Source: Ophthalmolycus amberensis (lineage: Eukaryota; Chordata; Actinopteri; Perciformes; Zoarcidae). Taken from it: a stretch of 64,000 nucleotides of DNA. A program made the position numbers and the translations under genes. This document shows, piece after piece, positions 1-49,400 of the stretch. Below the pieces are notes generated by a model. It was not told the DNA's origin and did not search any database. It saw only the letters and a program-made list of their open reading frames with translations. Each line of letters begins with the position of its first letter. Position 1 is the stretch's first letter. Location of the stretch: contig JAFEUB010001020.1 in the NCBI GenBank assembly GCA_024529925.1, positions 1,226,501 through 1,290,500 on the forward strand. The letters run 5' to 3'.

Positions 1-598
1 ATGCGAGTCTCCACTCACTAGATCCCATTCGGAAAGTTTGGATTTTTTACTGTTTAAATTAATGTTCTGTTGATTTCATTACCCGGCATTAAAGTCTGAA
101 TTATCTTTCCAAGCCTTCTGTTCGCTACTAAGAATAGACTTCTGATGCCAGAACAGTGAATTTATAATGAATTAATTCATTAACTTTGCTGCCTAAAACT
201 GGTCAAATCCTGAGTCTACAATGATTAGAATCTGCCAGTTAAATACGCACTGTTCATTCATTAAGTGGATAGCTCCTGGCAGGTTCCTCAAACTGCCACA
301 TTCTTCATAAACTTATCGAGGACATGACCTCCGTTTTTTAAACATTTTTAAATAATCCTGTGATAACTTGTTCCGCCAGTTGATGTTTAAAACCTTGGGC
401 AATAATTTAAAAGTTCACCCGTGGAAGTGGGAGTCACCATACGACACATAAACTGAAGGGATGTGGAGACACTTTAAGGCTTTCTTATAACTGCATATTG
501 ACCCGACTGTGAACTCATTAAGGGTTGATGGGGAAATTCTCAATGTCTTGCGTGTGTAAAGGAAGTTAATTATGTGTTTTTGCTCCGTGTGTCTCTAG
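1..598 (+). other. OSBPL10: OSBPL10 intron, 3' part
   Basis: This is the intron before the first visible OSBPL10 exon. It is AT-rich and ends in a T-rich tract and a TCTAG acceptor at 594-598. I see no other gene or recognisable repeat in it. The exons for the start codon and most of the PH domain must lie further left, outside the window. Confidence 0.7.
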
Positions 599-37888
<37,290 letters not shown>

Positions 37889-38307
37889 CAGCAGAACAAC
37901 GCTCTCTTCTGATGGGCAATAACAGAGAGCCCTCATCTCCACACGGAGGTCAGAGGTCAGGCAGTCGAGTCCTCCAGAGACCTCCAGCCCTCAGCTACAG
38001 AGACAATATGGAGACACAAACAGGAAGCGAGCAAGGTGCCAAAGCGATCTCCACTGTTATAACCAAGCTGGTGGTTGGAGCTCTGGGCACAGAAGTACAT
38101 TTTTATATACAGTTAATAGTATTACTATTCAAAGTAGAGTTTCTATTTTTGCACACGCACAGTAATGAAGTTTGCCACTGGTGTTTTACTTTATTTGTTG
38201 TTTTCTCAGACTTCGTCAACGTTTGGTTTCAAGCTTTTAGTTTGTAAGGCAGCGTTAGAATGAATCGATACACGTTCGTGAGGAGTATAAAGCAATTTTA
38301 CCATAGA

Positions 38308-38313
38308 AATAAA
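38308..38313 (+). promoter_or_regulatory. OSBPL10: Likely OSBPL10 polyadenylation signal
   Basis: First AATAAA after the stop, about 420 bp downstream. Later AATAAA copies at 39316-39321 and 39428-39433 could give longer 3' UTRs. Confidence 0.5.
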
Positions 38314-38536
38314 TTCATTAATTTACAGTTATGGGGTCTGTAAGAGTTACAAGTAAGAAATAACACGTAACCACATTTACTACATTAGATCGTGTTCATA
38401 TATCTATATTACTATTAATAGTACATTAGAGTGATTTACTAGAAAGTAAAGGTCCTGATTGTTTTGTGTCACTATGAATGTACATTCGAATGGTATGATG
38501 CTTTTCCATCTTGTACTGTAACACGTGCTTTACCTT

Positions 38537-38542
38537 TTTATT
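38537..38542 (-). promoter_or_regulatory. STT3B: Possible STT3B polyadenylation signal
   Basis: TTTATT on the plus strand reads AATAAA on the minus strand, about 3.5 kb past the STT3B stop. Closer signals are non-consensus, for example AATAAG at 41379-41384, so the true end is uncertain. Confidence 0.3.
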
Positions 38543-41500
38543 TTGCCACGTTGCTCCATTTAAAGTATTGCACCCGCATATCAAACGCTTTCCATTACTA
38601 CCTCTTATTCAGCTACTCGAGCCAATTAGTCACTTTCTTCTTTTTGTCCGAAAACACTGTTTGTTCGTTGCAAAATGCTCCTCAGGTCCTCTTGTTGTTG
38701 TTTTCGTATCCGTGCCTCTACGATGGCACTCGTGCAATTAGTCAGCCCCGTGCCTCCCGAAGTTAATGCTTCACCTTTGGTCGCCCGTGGTGATGAATAT
38801 GGATAAGGAGGCTCGCAGAAACACAATCACGTTCTCCCATCTGGAGTTCGCTGGAAGGTTGCCTCTGAAGATGAGCGGATAATCGAGCAGAATGACAAAC
38901 ACTGGGAGCCTGTCGGATAGAAAGGGATTATGCATTTGGGTCATATTACTGTGGTGCTTCGATCTTCTCATGTTTGACAAACTACGTGGTCAATTTTCAA
39001 ACCGAATCGCTTTTTCCAAATGACGTAAAGCAGATCTGAATAATGAGCAGCATGTCCACTTGTTCTTCACCCACACTTCTTTAAGGCCTTATTCTTTTTT
39101 CACATAAACATCTCACTGCTTGCTTTCAGTTCAATTTTCAATAGTATAAGTATTTAAAAGCCAGGTGAATTTACCAGATGCCTATTTGTAGCGTATGTCA
39201 TGATTGTATTGACAAAACCATTTAGAAATACTGTTTCATGAAACTAACCTTTTTAAATGATATCCAAAAGAATCCGGACTCACTGAAGTAGTGATTGTAG
39301 GAGGGATTGTCCATTAATAAAGACCTTCAATCTGTTTTTTAAATGAAACATGTCTTCTCATGATGTCCTGAGTGTACATGTTATAACGTTGGTCAAAGCA
39401 GGAAGTTGTTTGAGATTATTTTGTTCTAATAAATATGCTAAAGATCGCATTATAACTTGTCTAACATTAGAATGAAAAGCACACAAGCTAGATGTTTGCT
39501 TTTTGTCTGAACATTACATATGATGTACTAGCATGTTACCACGATGCAAACGTCTTCATCCAATGCTGCCATCAAGTGGTTGCTTTGTGTTGAAACCCAG
39601 ATTTGCACAGGAACAATATCAACACACTGAATGTACTGTACATTCGTAATTTTTGGTTCAAAATGACAACTTACACGTTTTCATTAAAGTGTATATTTAA
39701 AGATGGCTGAACAGAACAATGTAGAAATGTAAACTTTGAAGGTGAAGGAGGGATTTCATCAAAACAAAAAAGGTGTTAAGGACAGACGGCACTGAGCTAC
39801 TAAAATGATTCGACTTAGTAGAGGAAGGAACCGTTCTGCCGCTCCTAATCGACACAAAATGAAAACGTAAGAGGGCAACGAACTGTACATCACATTAAGG
39901 CTCGGTCTGAACTCTCTCTCGACTGATGAGAAATCAGAAGGTAAATGGTGACAGTCAAGTTTCAGAGAAGGTCAAAGAAAAAAGCGATTCAGACAATACT
40001 TTTTAAAAAGTGTAAAGAAAAACAAACCGTGTGACAGTACAGCTGTGATGTTAGTCTTTCTATGTGTCACTTGTTTGATAAAAAGTTACTGAAGCGTGCA
40101 CATACAGAAACACCTTTAGTGTTTAGAACATCTGGAGAACCCAGACGGACGAAGAACAGTGCAGTGCCCATAGAACAAGAGGTCAAAGGTTACGGCTCAT
40201 CAGAGCTGTGTCCCAACTGCATACTATGCAACCTGAAACAATTAGGAGATTAATCCATAAGTTAATTAATCTTTCAATGTTAACAGTTGATTGGGGTTTT
40301 TTCAAGGCAGAAATACCAAAGATTCACTACTTGCATCTTTGCAAATATTTGCTGTCCATCTTCTATACAAACTAAATATCACTGTGTCCGCTGGGAACGG
40401 CCGGGAAGTTTTCTGATTTTTTTTTTTCTTTTATATTTTACGAACTAAATAAAGAATAAAGTAAAGAAACCGATAAATCAATGACAAAATGATGGTTCGC
40501 AATACTACTACTGTGCATACGAATATTATCAAGAATACACGACATATAACTAGTGTATTACTAGATATAACTAGAGTTCTTCTTCCATGGAGGAGATACA
40601 AGGAGCACGAGATACATCACATCTAGTATACTTACTAGAGCTGAACTTATTAGTCGATGGACAGAAAATTAAAGGGCCGCTCCACCAATTTAAAATCACA
40701 TTAGAGAACAGCGGTTAAGTCTAAAGTGTGACTTAGTCTTAAATGCAGTATGGAATCAGGACACAGCTCTAAAGTACAATAAAGACGGTCGTCAGGTCCA
40801 CCGTTGTCTCGGACAAGGATGGACGTTTCTACCTTTCCTCACCTCAGTTGTGTTTTCTAGTCTCAGTTTCAGTGCTCGAGTACCAACTACCCCCCCTTCA
40901 CAGTTCACCAGTCTATTCCCAGTTCCCCATTGTCTCAGTCTGGTCGAAGCACCCGACCCTGCTGCGTTGATACACGATGAGCTGCAGACGGTCACAAAGT
41001 ATCGAGGCGATGGTGACCACCAGCGATGAGGCACGAGGCTCTGCACACTGCACTAGAGAGCTCCCTCTGCAGGAAGGGAGGCCTAATTCATGATCACTGC
41101 TTTCTACACACCATTGCTTGCTTCTGTTTTTAAATCCCTAAGCAACAGAAATGTACAATCTATGCCATTTATGAAAAACGGGGGTGTTGTAAAAATTCAC
41201 ATTCATTCTTCCAACGAAATCTCAAGCCCCTCTGTACAAGCATTATTGCAATCACTGATCTATTTGCGGTCATACAAACAAAAAACCAACAAATCAATCA
41301 CATAAAGAAAGTAAGAGAACTGACAACTGCATATTTAAAAATCACCACAATAATCCAATATATTATCATCCGTTTAGACTTATTCTTTACACAACATATT
41401 TACATATTAGGCCAATTTTTTTTTTTCTCTAAAGAATTTGTTGAAAAAGAAGGTCGGGGAGCAAGGCAGACACAAAGGAGAGGACGATGATACAAAGGTT

Positions 41501-42030
41501 CATTCTACAGACGGGCTGTGCGTAGACGGTGACGTTCCTCCATGCTGCATACCGTCCTCTGTACACGCGTCAGGAACAAGTCCTCAGCTTTCACTCCCTC
41601 ACTCTCAGTAATGAGTTCACATGGGTCTTTGGTGCAAATGTTCCTAGTCTCTCTCTCTCTCCCCCCCTCCCACCCCTCCCCCCCCGGATCCCCACACTGA
41701 TAAGCAGTTAATTAAACGTACCACAAAAAGTTAATCGACGCCGAACCAAGCAGAGCAGCCCTATGCCTCGCCACACATTCAAGTACAAAGTAAAAAAACA
41801 GACAAACCAGAAACCACAAAAAAGACCGGGAGAAATTAAGCAAGACAAAAGGTCCTCGGGATTAAAACGGTTCTGCAGCTAGCCAGATATGACACTTCCT
41901 CGACACACGGGGGCGCTCTACTGAGACGCGCTTGAGACCGAGTGCCAGATAAACGGCCCCTGTGTTCTTCTTCATTGGTTGTTAAGAGGTTTCTTCGCAG
42001 TTGTTTTGCTAGAAGAGTTCATCGGCGCCG

Positions 42031-42105
42031 TTATTTCTTTTGGAGTTTCTTGCCTTTCCTCAGGCCCAGCTTGTTCTTGACGTATCCTCGCTTCCTCTTG
42101 GCAGT
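42031..42105 (-). CDS. STT3B: STT3B terminal exon: lysine-rich C-terminus
   Basis: On the minus strand a pyrimidine tract ends in CCAG, then 24 codons and TAA. It encodes TAKRKRGYVKNKLGLRKGKK followed by LQKK. This basic tail is a hallmark of STT3B. Confidence 0.95.
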   Translation of the reverse strand, partial: TAKRKRGYVKNKLGLRKGKKLQKK

Positions 42106-45100
42106 CTGGTTAAAGCGGCAGAAGAAAGAAAATAATGTATTCTCTAAAATCATTTTTCATCTTGGATTTAAACAACTTGCATATCACTTCTGGCAACGAG
42201 TAGAATCTACTCATATGATCGAATGACTATGACTGAATATGTTGATTATGAGAGCCACTCAGCTTCAATATGTGTATAAAAATAAGCACATACTGACTAT
42301 ACTGGAGCATATGCTCTGGTTTATTAGCAATGGAGAGTTCGTTATCATCACAGAGTCATTTGAGTGAGTAAATTATTGGTACAGTCACTTTGCTATGCTG
42401 GTTACAGCCCATGTGGTTTATTATAACGCACACATTTTGTCTTTGTTTATACAAAACACAGTAATTTTGTCTTTGAGACCAAAATAAACAGAATAAAATC
42501 TGGTAAAACCCTGTACTACGAGGCATCGCCACACTTTATTTTTCACACACACACACACACACACAGGATGTATCCGTTACCTTTTTGGAGGTGTACTTCT
42601 GCTTGGGCATCACACTGCGAAGCTTGTGGTCCAGCGGCTCCCTGTTGTCCAGGTTCTTGACCTTGTAGATCCTCACCAGCCAGTGCTCCGAGGTGAACGC
42701 CTCCTCCAGGTGCTTGAACGTGATGTCCTTGTTGCCGATCTCGGCGTTGCGCGTCCGGTCGAAGCCAGGAGGCGTCCGGAAGTCCAGCTGGGAGACGGAT
42801 AAGGTTGTCTCGGTTAAAATGTTGCATGTAGACGTTTGTTTGGAGAGTTTCTCCTCATCCAAAGCAAGGGTCAAAGACATTTAGTAATCTGTGATATTGG
42901 GCTATGTAGACGAAATTGACTAGACTTGCAAAAAGCTTTTTTTGGTTGAAAAATTATTTATCAATCTCCCAAAATATCAGTTACATGAAAGGACTTAGAA
43001 TTTAGAGACAAGGTCACAAAATGTAAAAAGTTGGATAGCTCTTTGATTACAGTGCAGCATCTGTCCTTTGGCAACTATGTTTGAACTCACAATCTCTCGT
43101 TCCCATTATTCGACTGGAGAAGCCTTCACTGTGTCATCCCCTCTATTCTCAAAGATCCACTCCCTACTTTACCCCTCCAGACTGCTCTGTCTCTCTTTAT
43201 GCTCCACATTCTCATCTCCTGTACGCCTTCAGAGGACACAGCGTGAGGCATGTTAAAACTATTAGTCACAATAGTTTAGTCCGTCGCCGTGCATTCACTA
43301 GTGCTGTTCAACTTGTCATTTAAATGTCAAGGAAAAAAAGATAAATGAGTTGGTTTTTGGAGCGATATTCTTTCTATTCTGTATTATGCATCGTCAGCAT
43401 TATCCGTTCATCGCCACTACAAACTGTATCCTCAGCCATCTCCTTATCGTTCTCTTCCTGATGTAATGTAAGCCTGTTTCCACTTGACACATCCTGTTTT
43501 CGTAAACCTAATCTACCCTCCCTACTCTCCCTTTCCTCCCTCCATCTTTTTCTCCTCGAAACAGCGCTGTGAGCCACACACAGCGTCGGCTGAGTCCGTC
43601 TACGCATGGCGGCTGCATTGATTCTCCCGTCTTTGCCGAGCTGTTGGCCGGGCTACAGCGGGGATGTAAGCACCTGGCAAAAAAAGATCTCTCTCATCTC
43701 TCCTCTGCTATCTGCCAGAAGTAGCCCTGGAACATTTGAAAGATTCCGGTAATCCCTCATATTCCTCCTCCAGACTTCATACCCCCCTCACCCCGCCCCC
43801 CCAGCCTCCTCTCCGATCCTCAGGAGCTCCCCAAGGCATCTCCTTAAATCCTCTTCCGCCTGTCTGTCAGCCAACTCTGCTTTTAAGATACAGTAGCAAG
43901 AAGATTTACACCTTTGGTGGCAACAGCTGCTTGTTATTCTCTGGTAAAGCTGCATAGAATACAGTAATAGTACTTTTTCTTTCGCTTCTTCGGTGATGGC
44001 AGCTGCTTGTTACTTTCTGATCTTTGCCCAAAACTGGAACTCATTATTTAGTTTCCCGTTTAGTTTAGTTTACCTGACCTGGAAAAAATGACTAAGACCT
44101 GCACAGTTGTAGAGGTTTTTCCTTAGTTCCTTAGGCAGAGAGCGAAAGAGTCTTTGATTAGAAATCTCTCCTCACCTGCATTTCACCAAATCGGTAGTAG
44201 GACATCTTGTACATGAGGCAGTTGAGCAGAGTCGGTGAACCGGCCTTATCCACTCTGAACTCTCCCTGAGGGGTGAAGTAGTCGCTCTCCTAAAGAAGAC
44301 ACGGATCAGGTTATGAGAGGATGAGGTCCAGACGAGTAGATGGTGAAGTCATTTAGCAGAACATAACAGAAGACAACAATAGAGGTGGATACTAACTGAG
44401 GAGGCTCGCATAGGGCATGGTGGATACAAACTATGTATTAAATCACTTATATTAAATAACTTCTGTGCTCACAAAAACATAAAAAAATAGTTTGTAAACT
44501 ATTGTCCCACACTAGTTCAAAAATCACTTATTTTACAACTTCAAATGTTAAACAACAGCATGTGAAACAAACTAGATATACGGTGGTGTTACTCTTTAGG
44601 AGGTGCTGTTTGTCAGATTTTGTTGAATTCTGACAGAACCAGGCCATAACCGTTTCTACTTGTTTCCGGTATTTATGCTAAGCTAAGAGAACCATTTGCT
44701 ACCTGTAGCTCCATATTTGCCCCACAGACATTAGAGTTAAATCAATCTTCTCACCTCTCGTCAAGAAAGCGAGTGTTTTCCTCAAACTGTTACACAACTA
44801 CTTGAACTGTTGCTTTAAGTGCCCTGGCTACAGTCGACTTGCTCCAGGAAGATTTCTTAAACGTCGCGCAATCGAGACGCCCAGTTCTGTAATCAGGGTT
44901 GTGGATTCGATAAACGTGGCTTCCTTGGTTGGATTTCTCTTGGAGAACACAGATTCGGTGGCCGTGTATCGTGTGAAGGGTAACCTGGTTCAGATCGGCT
45001 TTTTACTTCTTTGTGCATGAGAAAGACTTCAGGAGTCCGGCTAACACCTCAGCTACAGATGACGGTAGGGAGAACTGACAGCTCAAGAACATTAGCGTAG

Positions 45101-46422
45101 ATTTTGACAAATGAAAATAGTTTGGCGGTGGAGCAAGTGCGCAAAACTTTGCGTAAATGGAGCCGGGGCGAGCTGCGTTTAAATCAAGCAACATGTCGTT
45201 CAGCCCGTTCGCTGACGCACGGAGCAAGTTAGGATGTCTTCATTGTGAAAAACAAACAATCCGATGTTGGCTCGTTCACATTGATTTCGCAGCTGTGTGA
45301 GCGCATGCAACAAGAGAAAAGCTGCAGTGACGGGCAGGCCTCACACTCACCCTGATGTCCTTTGGGTGCTCTCCCTCCGCGATCCTCACCATCCACAGGA
45401 ACTTGTTTATATCGTCTCCCGAGTAGCCGATCACTCCTCCGAAGATAATCAGCACGTAGTCCACATCCAACGACCTCATGATTGTGTAGGCTGCGCTCTC
45501 GTTGGAAGACATGGCTTTCCCCACCTGGAAACATCCGTGCAGAACGACAAGTTTCATTTATTGTTTCACAAGACACGATGCTTCAAATACAGCAAGAGGA
45601 ATTATTAAACAGAGATCCCATCTTGCACCTTCTGTAATTATATTTCCTGTGGACAGATGCTGAAGTGACAACAGGCAGCAGGTAGAACGCAAGAGAGAAG
45701 AAAGCTAGGGGGCTTTTAACTAAAAGACAAAACAACATTTGTGTACATTTGGCAGCAGAAATGAGAAAAAAAAACATCAATCAAACCCACAGAATCTGAC
45801 AGCAATTAACTGAAATCCCCCTACAGTGTAAATTCAATGGGAAAAGTTTACGCAAACAAGATTATCTGGCTTGTTGGAAGGAGCGGTTTTATACTATGTG
45901 GCAGTTATTTCGAAAATGCACTGACGAGCTCGCTATTCATAGAAGACATCTTGTACGAGGCATGTGCATGGATCAAAACAGGACGAGAGCGATGGAGATG
46001 AAGGCTAAAACAGACTCACCAGCGCTATGTGACTGTTGTTCCATGTGTTGTTATCGACCAGCGTGGTCCTGTTGGCCATGCCGGCTATCTGGTAACCGTA
46101 GTCCCACCACGACATGACGCGGGCGTGCTCGCCTGTATTCTGCCTCAGCCAGTAGTAGGCCTCCCTGAAGTCATCCAGGATGTTGCGCGTCCTAACAAGG
46201 AAAACACGGTTGACAGGTAACAGTGTTGACAGGCGTATGGCTGCGGAGGCTAATAATATTTCTGTTAAGACTTTGAATCAGAAGGGCAACAACAGCTGAA
46301 AATAGAGCATCCGTGCATAATAAACTCGAGGGGGGGGGGGGTTAAAACATACGCTCATGTCCTAAATTTACCTCGAGGAGGACCTAAAAGCAAGCAACCA
46401 ATTAGTTGTAGGGAAGGTAATC

Positions 46423-46477
<55 letters not shown>

Positions 46478-49400
46478 TGCCATGCGTGGGCGGATATGTG
46501 GGAGAAGAAAGAGCAGAATGACAGCTATGCTGCTCCCAGCAGCATAGCTAAAACCATTGTCTGAGAGCTGCCGTGGTTCCATTAATAGATGCATGAAGAC
46601 TTGCATCAACCATTTAGCCTTGGCCTTTCAATATTTCCTCCCTAATGCTAAAGAGAATAATTATGGCTGGAAAGAATCTCAAGAGAGAATAATATATCGG
46701 CTTTTTTTTTTGTAAATTCAGAGACGATCGACTTCTGTCACGACAATAAGTTAAGCAATCACATTAAAGCTCACAGGTGCACATATCAATATTTCCACAA
46801 ACCTCTGATGAAATATTCATGCGCTCCCTCGATCCTGCACGTGTTCCTTTGCATGCAAGGTTGAGCAATGAGTTCTTCTGAGTTGTGAATTATTACTTGA
46901 AACTTTGGCTCCTCGCCATCTAACCTCTGCTTCCACATTACAACCGCAGTGTGTGCGTGTGTGTGCGCGTGTGAGTGTGTGTGTGCATGCGTGTGTGTGA
47001 TGCGTACCCGTCGTTGTTGTATGAGGCCAGCACCACACTGGGACTGGAGTAGGCGTTGCTGGTGACCCAGGTGCAGTGGACGGCGAACATCATCAGCAGC
47101 ATCAGCATGAGCATGGTGACGATGGACTTGATGTTGGGGCCCAAACCCTCCTCGGCCTTCTCCTGCTCCGACACGTGTTTGCGCACCTTACCGGCCTGCG
47201 GGGGGAGACAAACACTGTTGTGACGGACAGGAAACAGTCTGCAGAGTTTTCGGGGAGATGAATTATTGAGTGGATTAACGTTGAATGAACTAATTGGGCA
47301 AAGTATCTTACATCATCCTGATGTTTTCTGTGCTTTTGATGCATCACTGAGGACTGTGAGATGAACCTCGGGATGAGTTAATCATTTCACACACAGCAGA
47401 GAATTGTTAAGGCTATAAGAAGTCTGGAGGGGAAGAAATCTGCATAATGTGACATTTTTTCCTTCTCCAGCACCTCCAGTTACATCCTCCGTCACCTAAA
47501 CTGAGGCTAAAAGTGAGCGAAGATGGATGTGGGTAGCGCTCTGCACCCTACTGTTGGAATGAGCAGCAAAACAATATGTTACAGACATTAAGTCCACTGA
47601 GATACAGACGTACTTGCTGATATCTTTGATCATATTTGTGTACGTGTGTGACAACGGTCTTGCTGTGGTGTGATAGTTATTTGTTCTGTCTTGTAAAGGG
47701 CATATTAATAGAAATAAGACTTTAAATAAAGGTTAACAGACAATTCATAACTAATATCGGGGGAACATTTGGTGAACATGAGGTTGATGACATTGGATTA
47801 AAAGAAATGCGAGACGGTTGTATGCCGGCCCAAAATGTACCTTTTTCTCCCGTTTGTGTTTTCTAGTTTGTTTGTTTTTTTACTTTGTACCCCAATTTTC
47901 ACTGTAAATGTTGTATATAATGTTTTACTTTGATAATAATCAAATACATTCAATATCAGTCTCAAAACTCTGTGTAATCTCAATGATTTATCTATTTCTG
48001 ACCTCAGAACCATCATTTTTTTAAACTTGCATCGTTTATATCAGCCTGCAGACTTCGATTCCTCTATTATTGACACATTACTACTTTTTTCAACGTGTTT
48101 TTTAAACTATCAGCAGAAATATTTCACACAATTTGTATCACATTGTGTGAAATTTGTATACAGCTTGCAGGAACAGCAAAGCTTACAAGTTTATCCAAAA
48201 TGTCCATCACAGCTTTTCCCCCCCACCAGCGCAGGACAGCAACGATGTGTAACAAGCCCCGTCACCATAAACAGACGTCCAACATTGACATCTTGATGTT
48301 TAAAAATTGGCTTAAATGCGTCATTTTTTTTGACGCATCTGTTACTTTCATAAAATTGTTGCACGAGCTACATTTTTATATCTCGGCAACACTTCTCAGA
48401 GACGGCTATTCGTGGGCAACACATGAAACCTTGTGATTAAGAGGTGGACTGGAATAGACAAAGACAGCAGTGGGATTAACACTCCACCAAGTGAGACGGC
48501 TCAAATTATGAGAACCGCATCAAACAGCTGCAGCTGAATCACAGTTTACCCAAACTGGCAAGCTAAACTGGTGGGGAGTGAGGGAAGCTGACAGACATGC
48601 AAGTGATGAATCCAAACTGCAGCAGTCTGTACAGTCAGTGATAGTTTCCTTATTTGATGCACATTTCTACGATCATTCCGTCCCGTCTTGACCTTGTCAT
48701 AAAGATTCCCAGAATTCCTCTTGTCGTCCTCGTCGCTGCTGTCTTCAGCGGGTGGTTTCTCCCTCTTCGTGTCGTCTCCCATGTAATGCTCAAAGACGCT
48801 GGAGAAAGCCACCGCGGACAGCATGCACACCACCGGCGTCAGTGTCAGCATCAGACGCACCATCACACCGGCGAAGTAGACGGCGCTGATGGCGTACAGG
48901 GCCACTGGAATGAAAACAAGAGAGGGGGGGGGGGAACAAAGTAGACAAAGGTCAGACGAGGAGAAAGACGGTGAGAATGTAAAGGACGGAGGGAAAGGGC
49001 CGGTGTTTGCGAGGACGAGAAATTGAGTTGTAACGCAGCATCGTCAGTCTGTGTCGGCTCTGAAGAGCTCAAACCCTAAATGGAGAGAGAGAGCGCTGGC
49101 TGCTTTCCTCCGTCCTTGAAAAGTGCCGACCCGGCTCAACAGGTGCATGGCTAATCAATAGCTGTAATTGGCTGATTAAGTCTGAGGGAGAAACGGGTTG
49201 CTGAAAAACTCTTCTCGCGCTGAAAAGGTTCTCTGCCCTTGATCTTACTCCGCACAAATAAAAGTTCTGTTTGAGTGTTTTTCTTTCAGGCAGAGGGGAA
49301 GCTGAGTGAGCGTGACAATATCGGAAACAAGGACGATACTATAATGAGGATGTTTCCTAATCTACACTCTCTTAATTTGACTTATTACAAACCGTTTAGT

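Larger units (their letters stand above)
37889..42030. other. Intergenic/3' UTR region between convergent genes
   Basis: About 4.1 kb between the two stop codons. It should hold both 3' UTRs. Plus-strand AATAAA lies at 38308, 39316, 39428, 40448 and 40455. The clearest minus-strand AATAAA is at 38537-38542. A pyrimidine/C-rich tract lies at 41648-41687. No other gene seen. Confidence 0.7.
46192..47007 (-). other. STT3B: STT3B intron with GT tracts
   Basis: 816 bp with a G-run at 46331-46340, (GT)n at 46431-46473 and a GT/GC tract at 46950-46998, which ends close to the upstream exon's donor. Confidence 0.75.
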
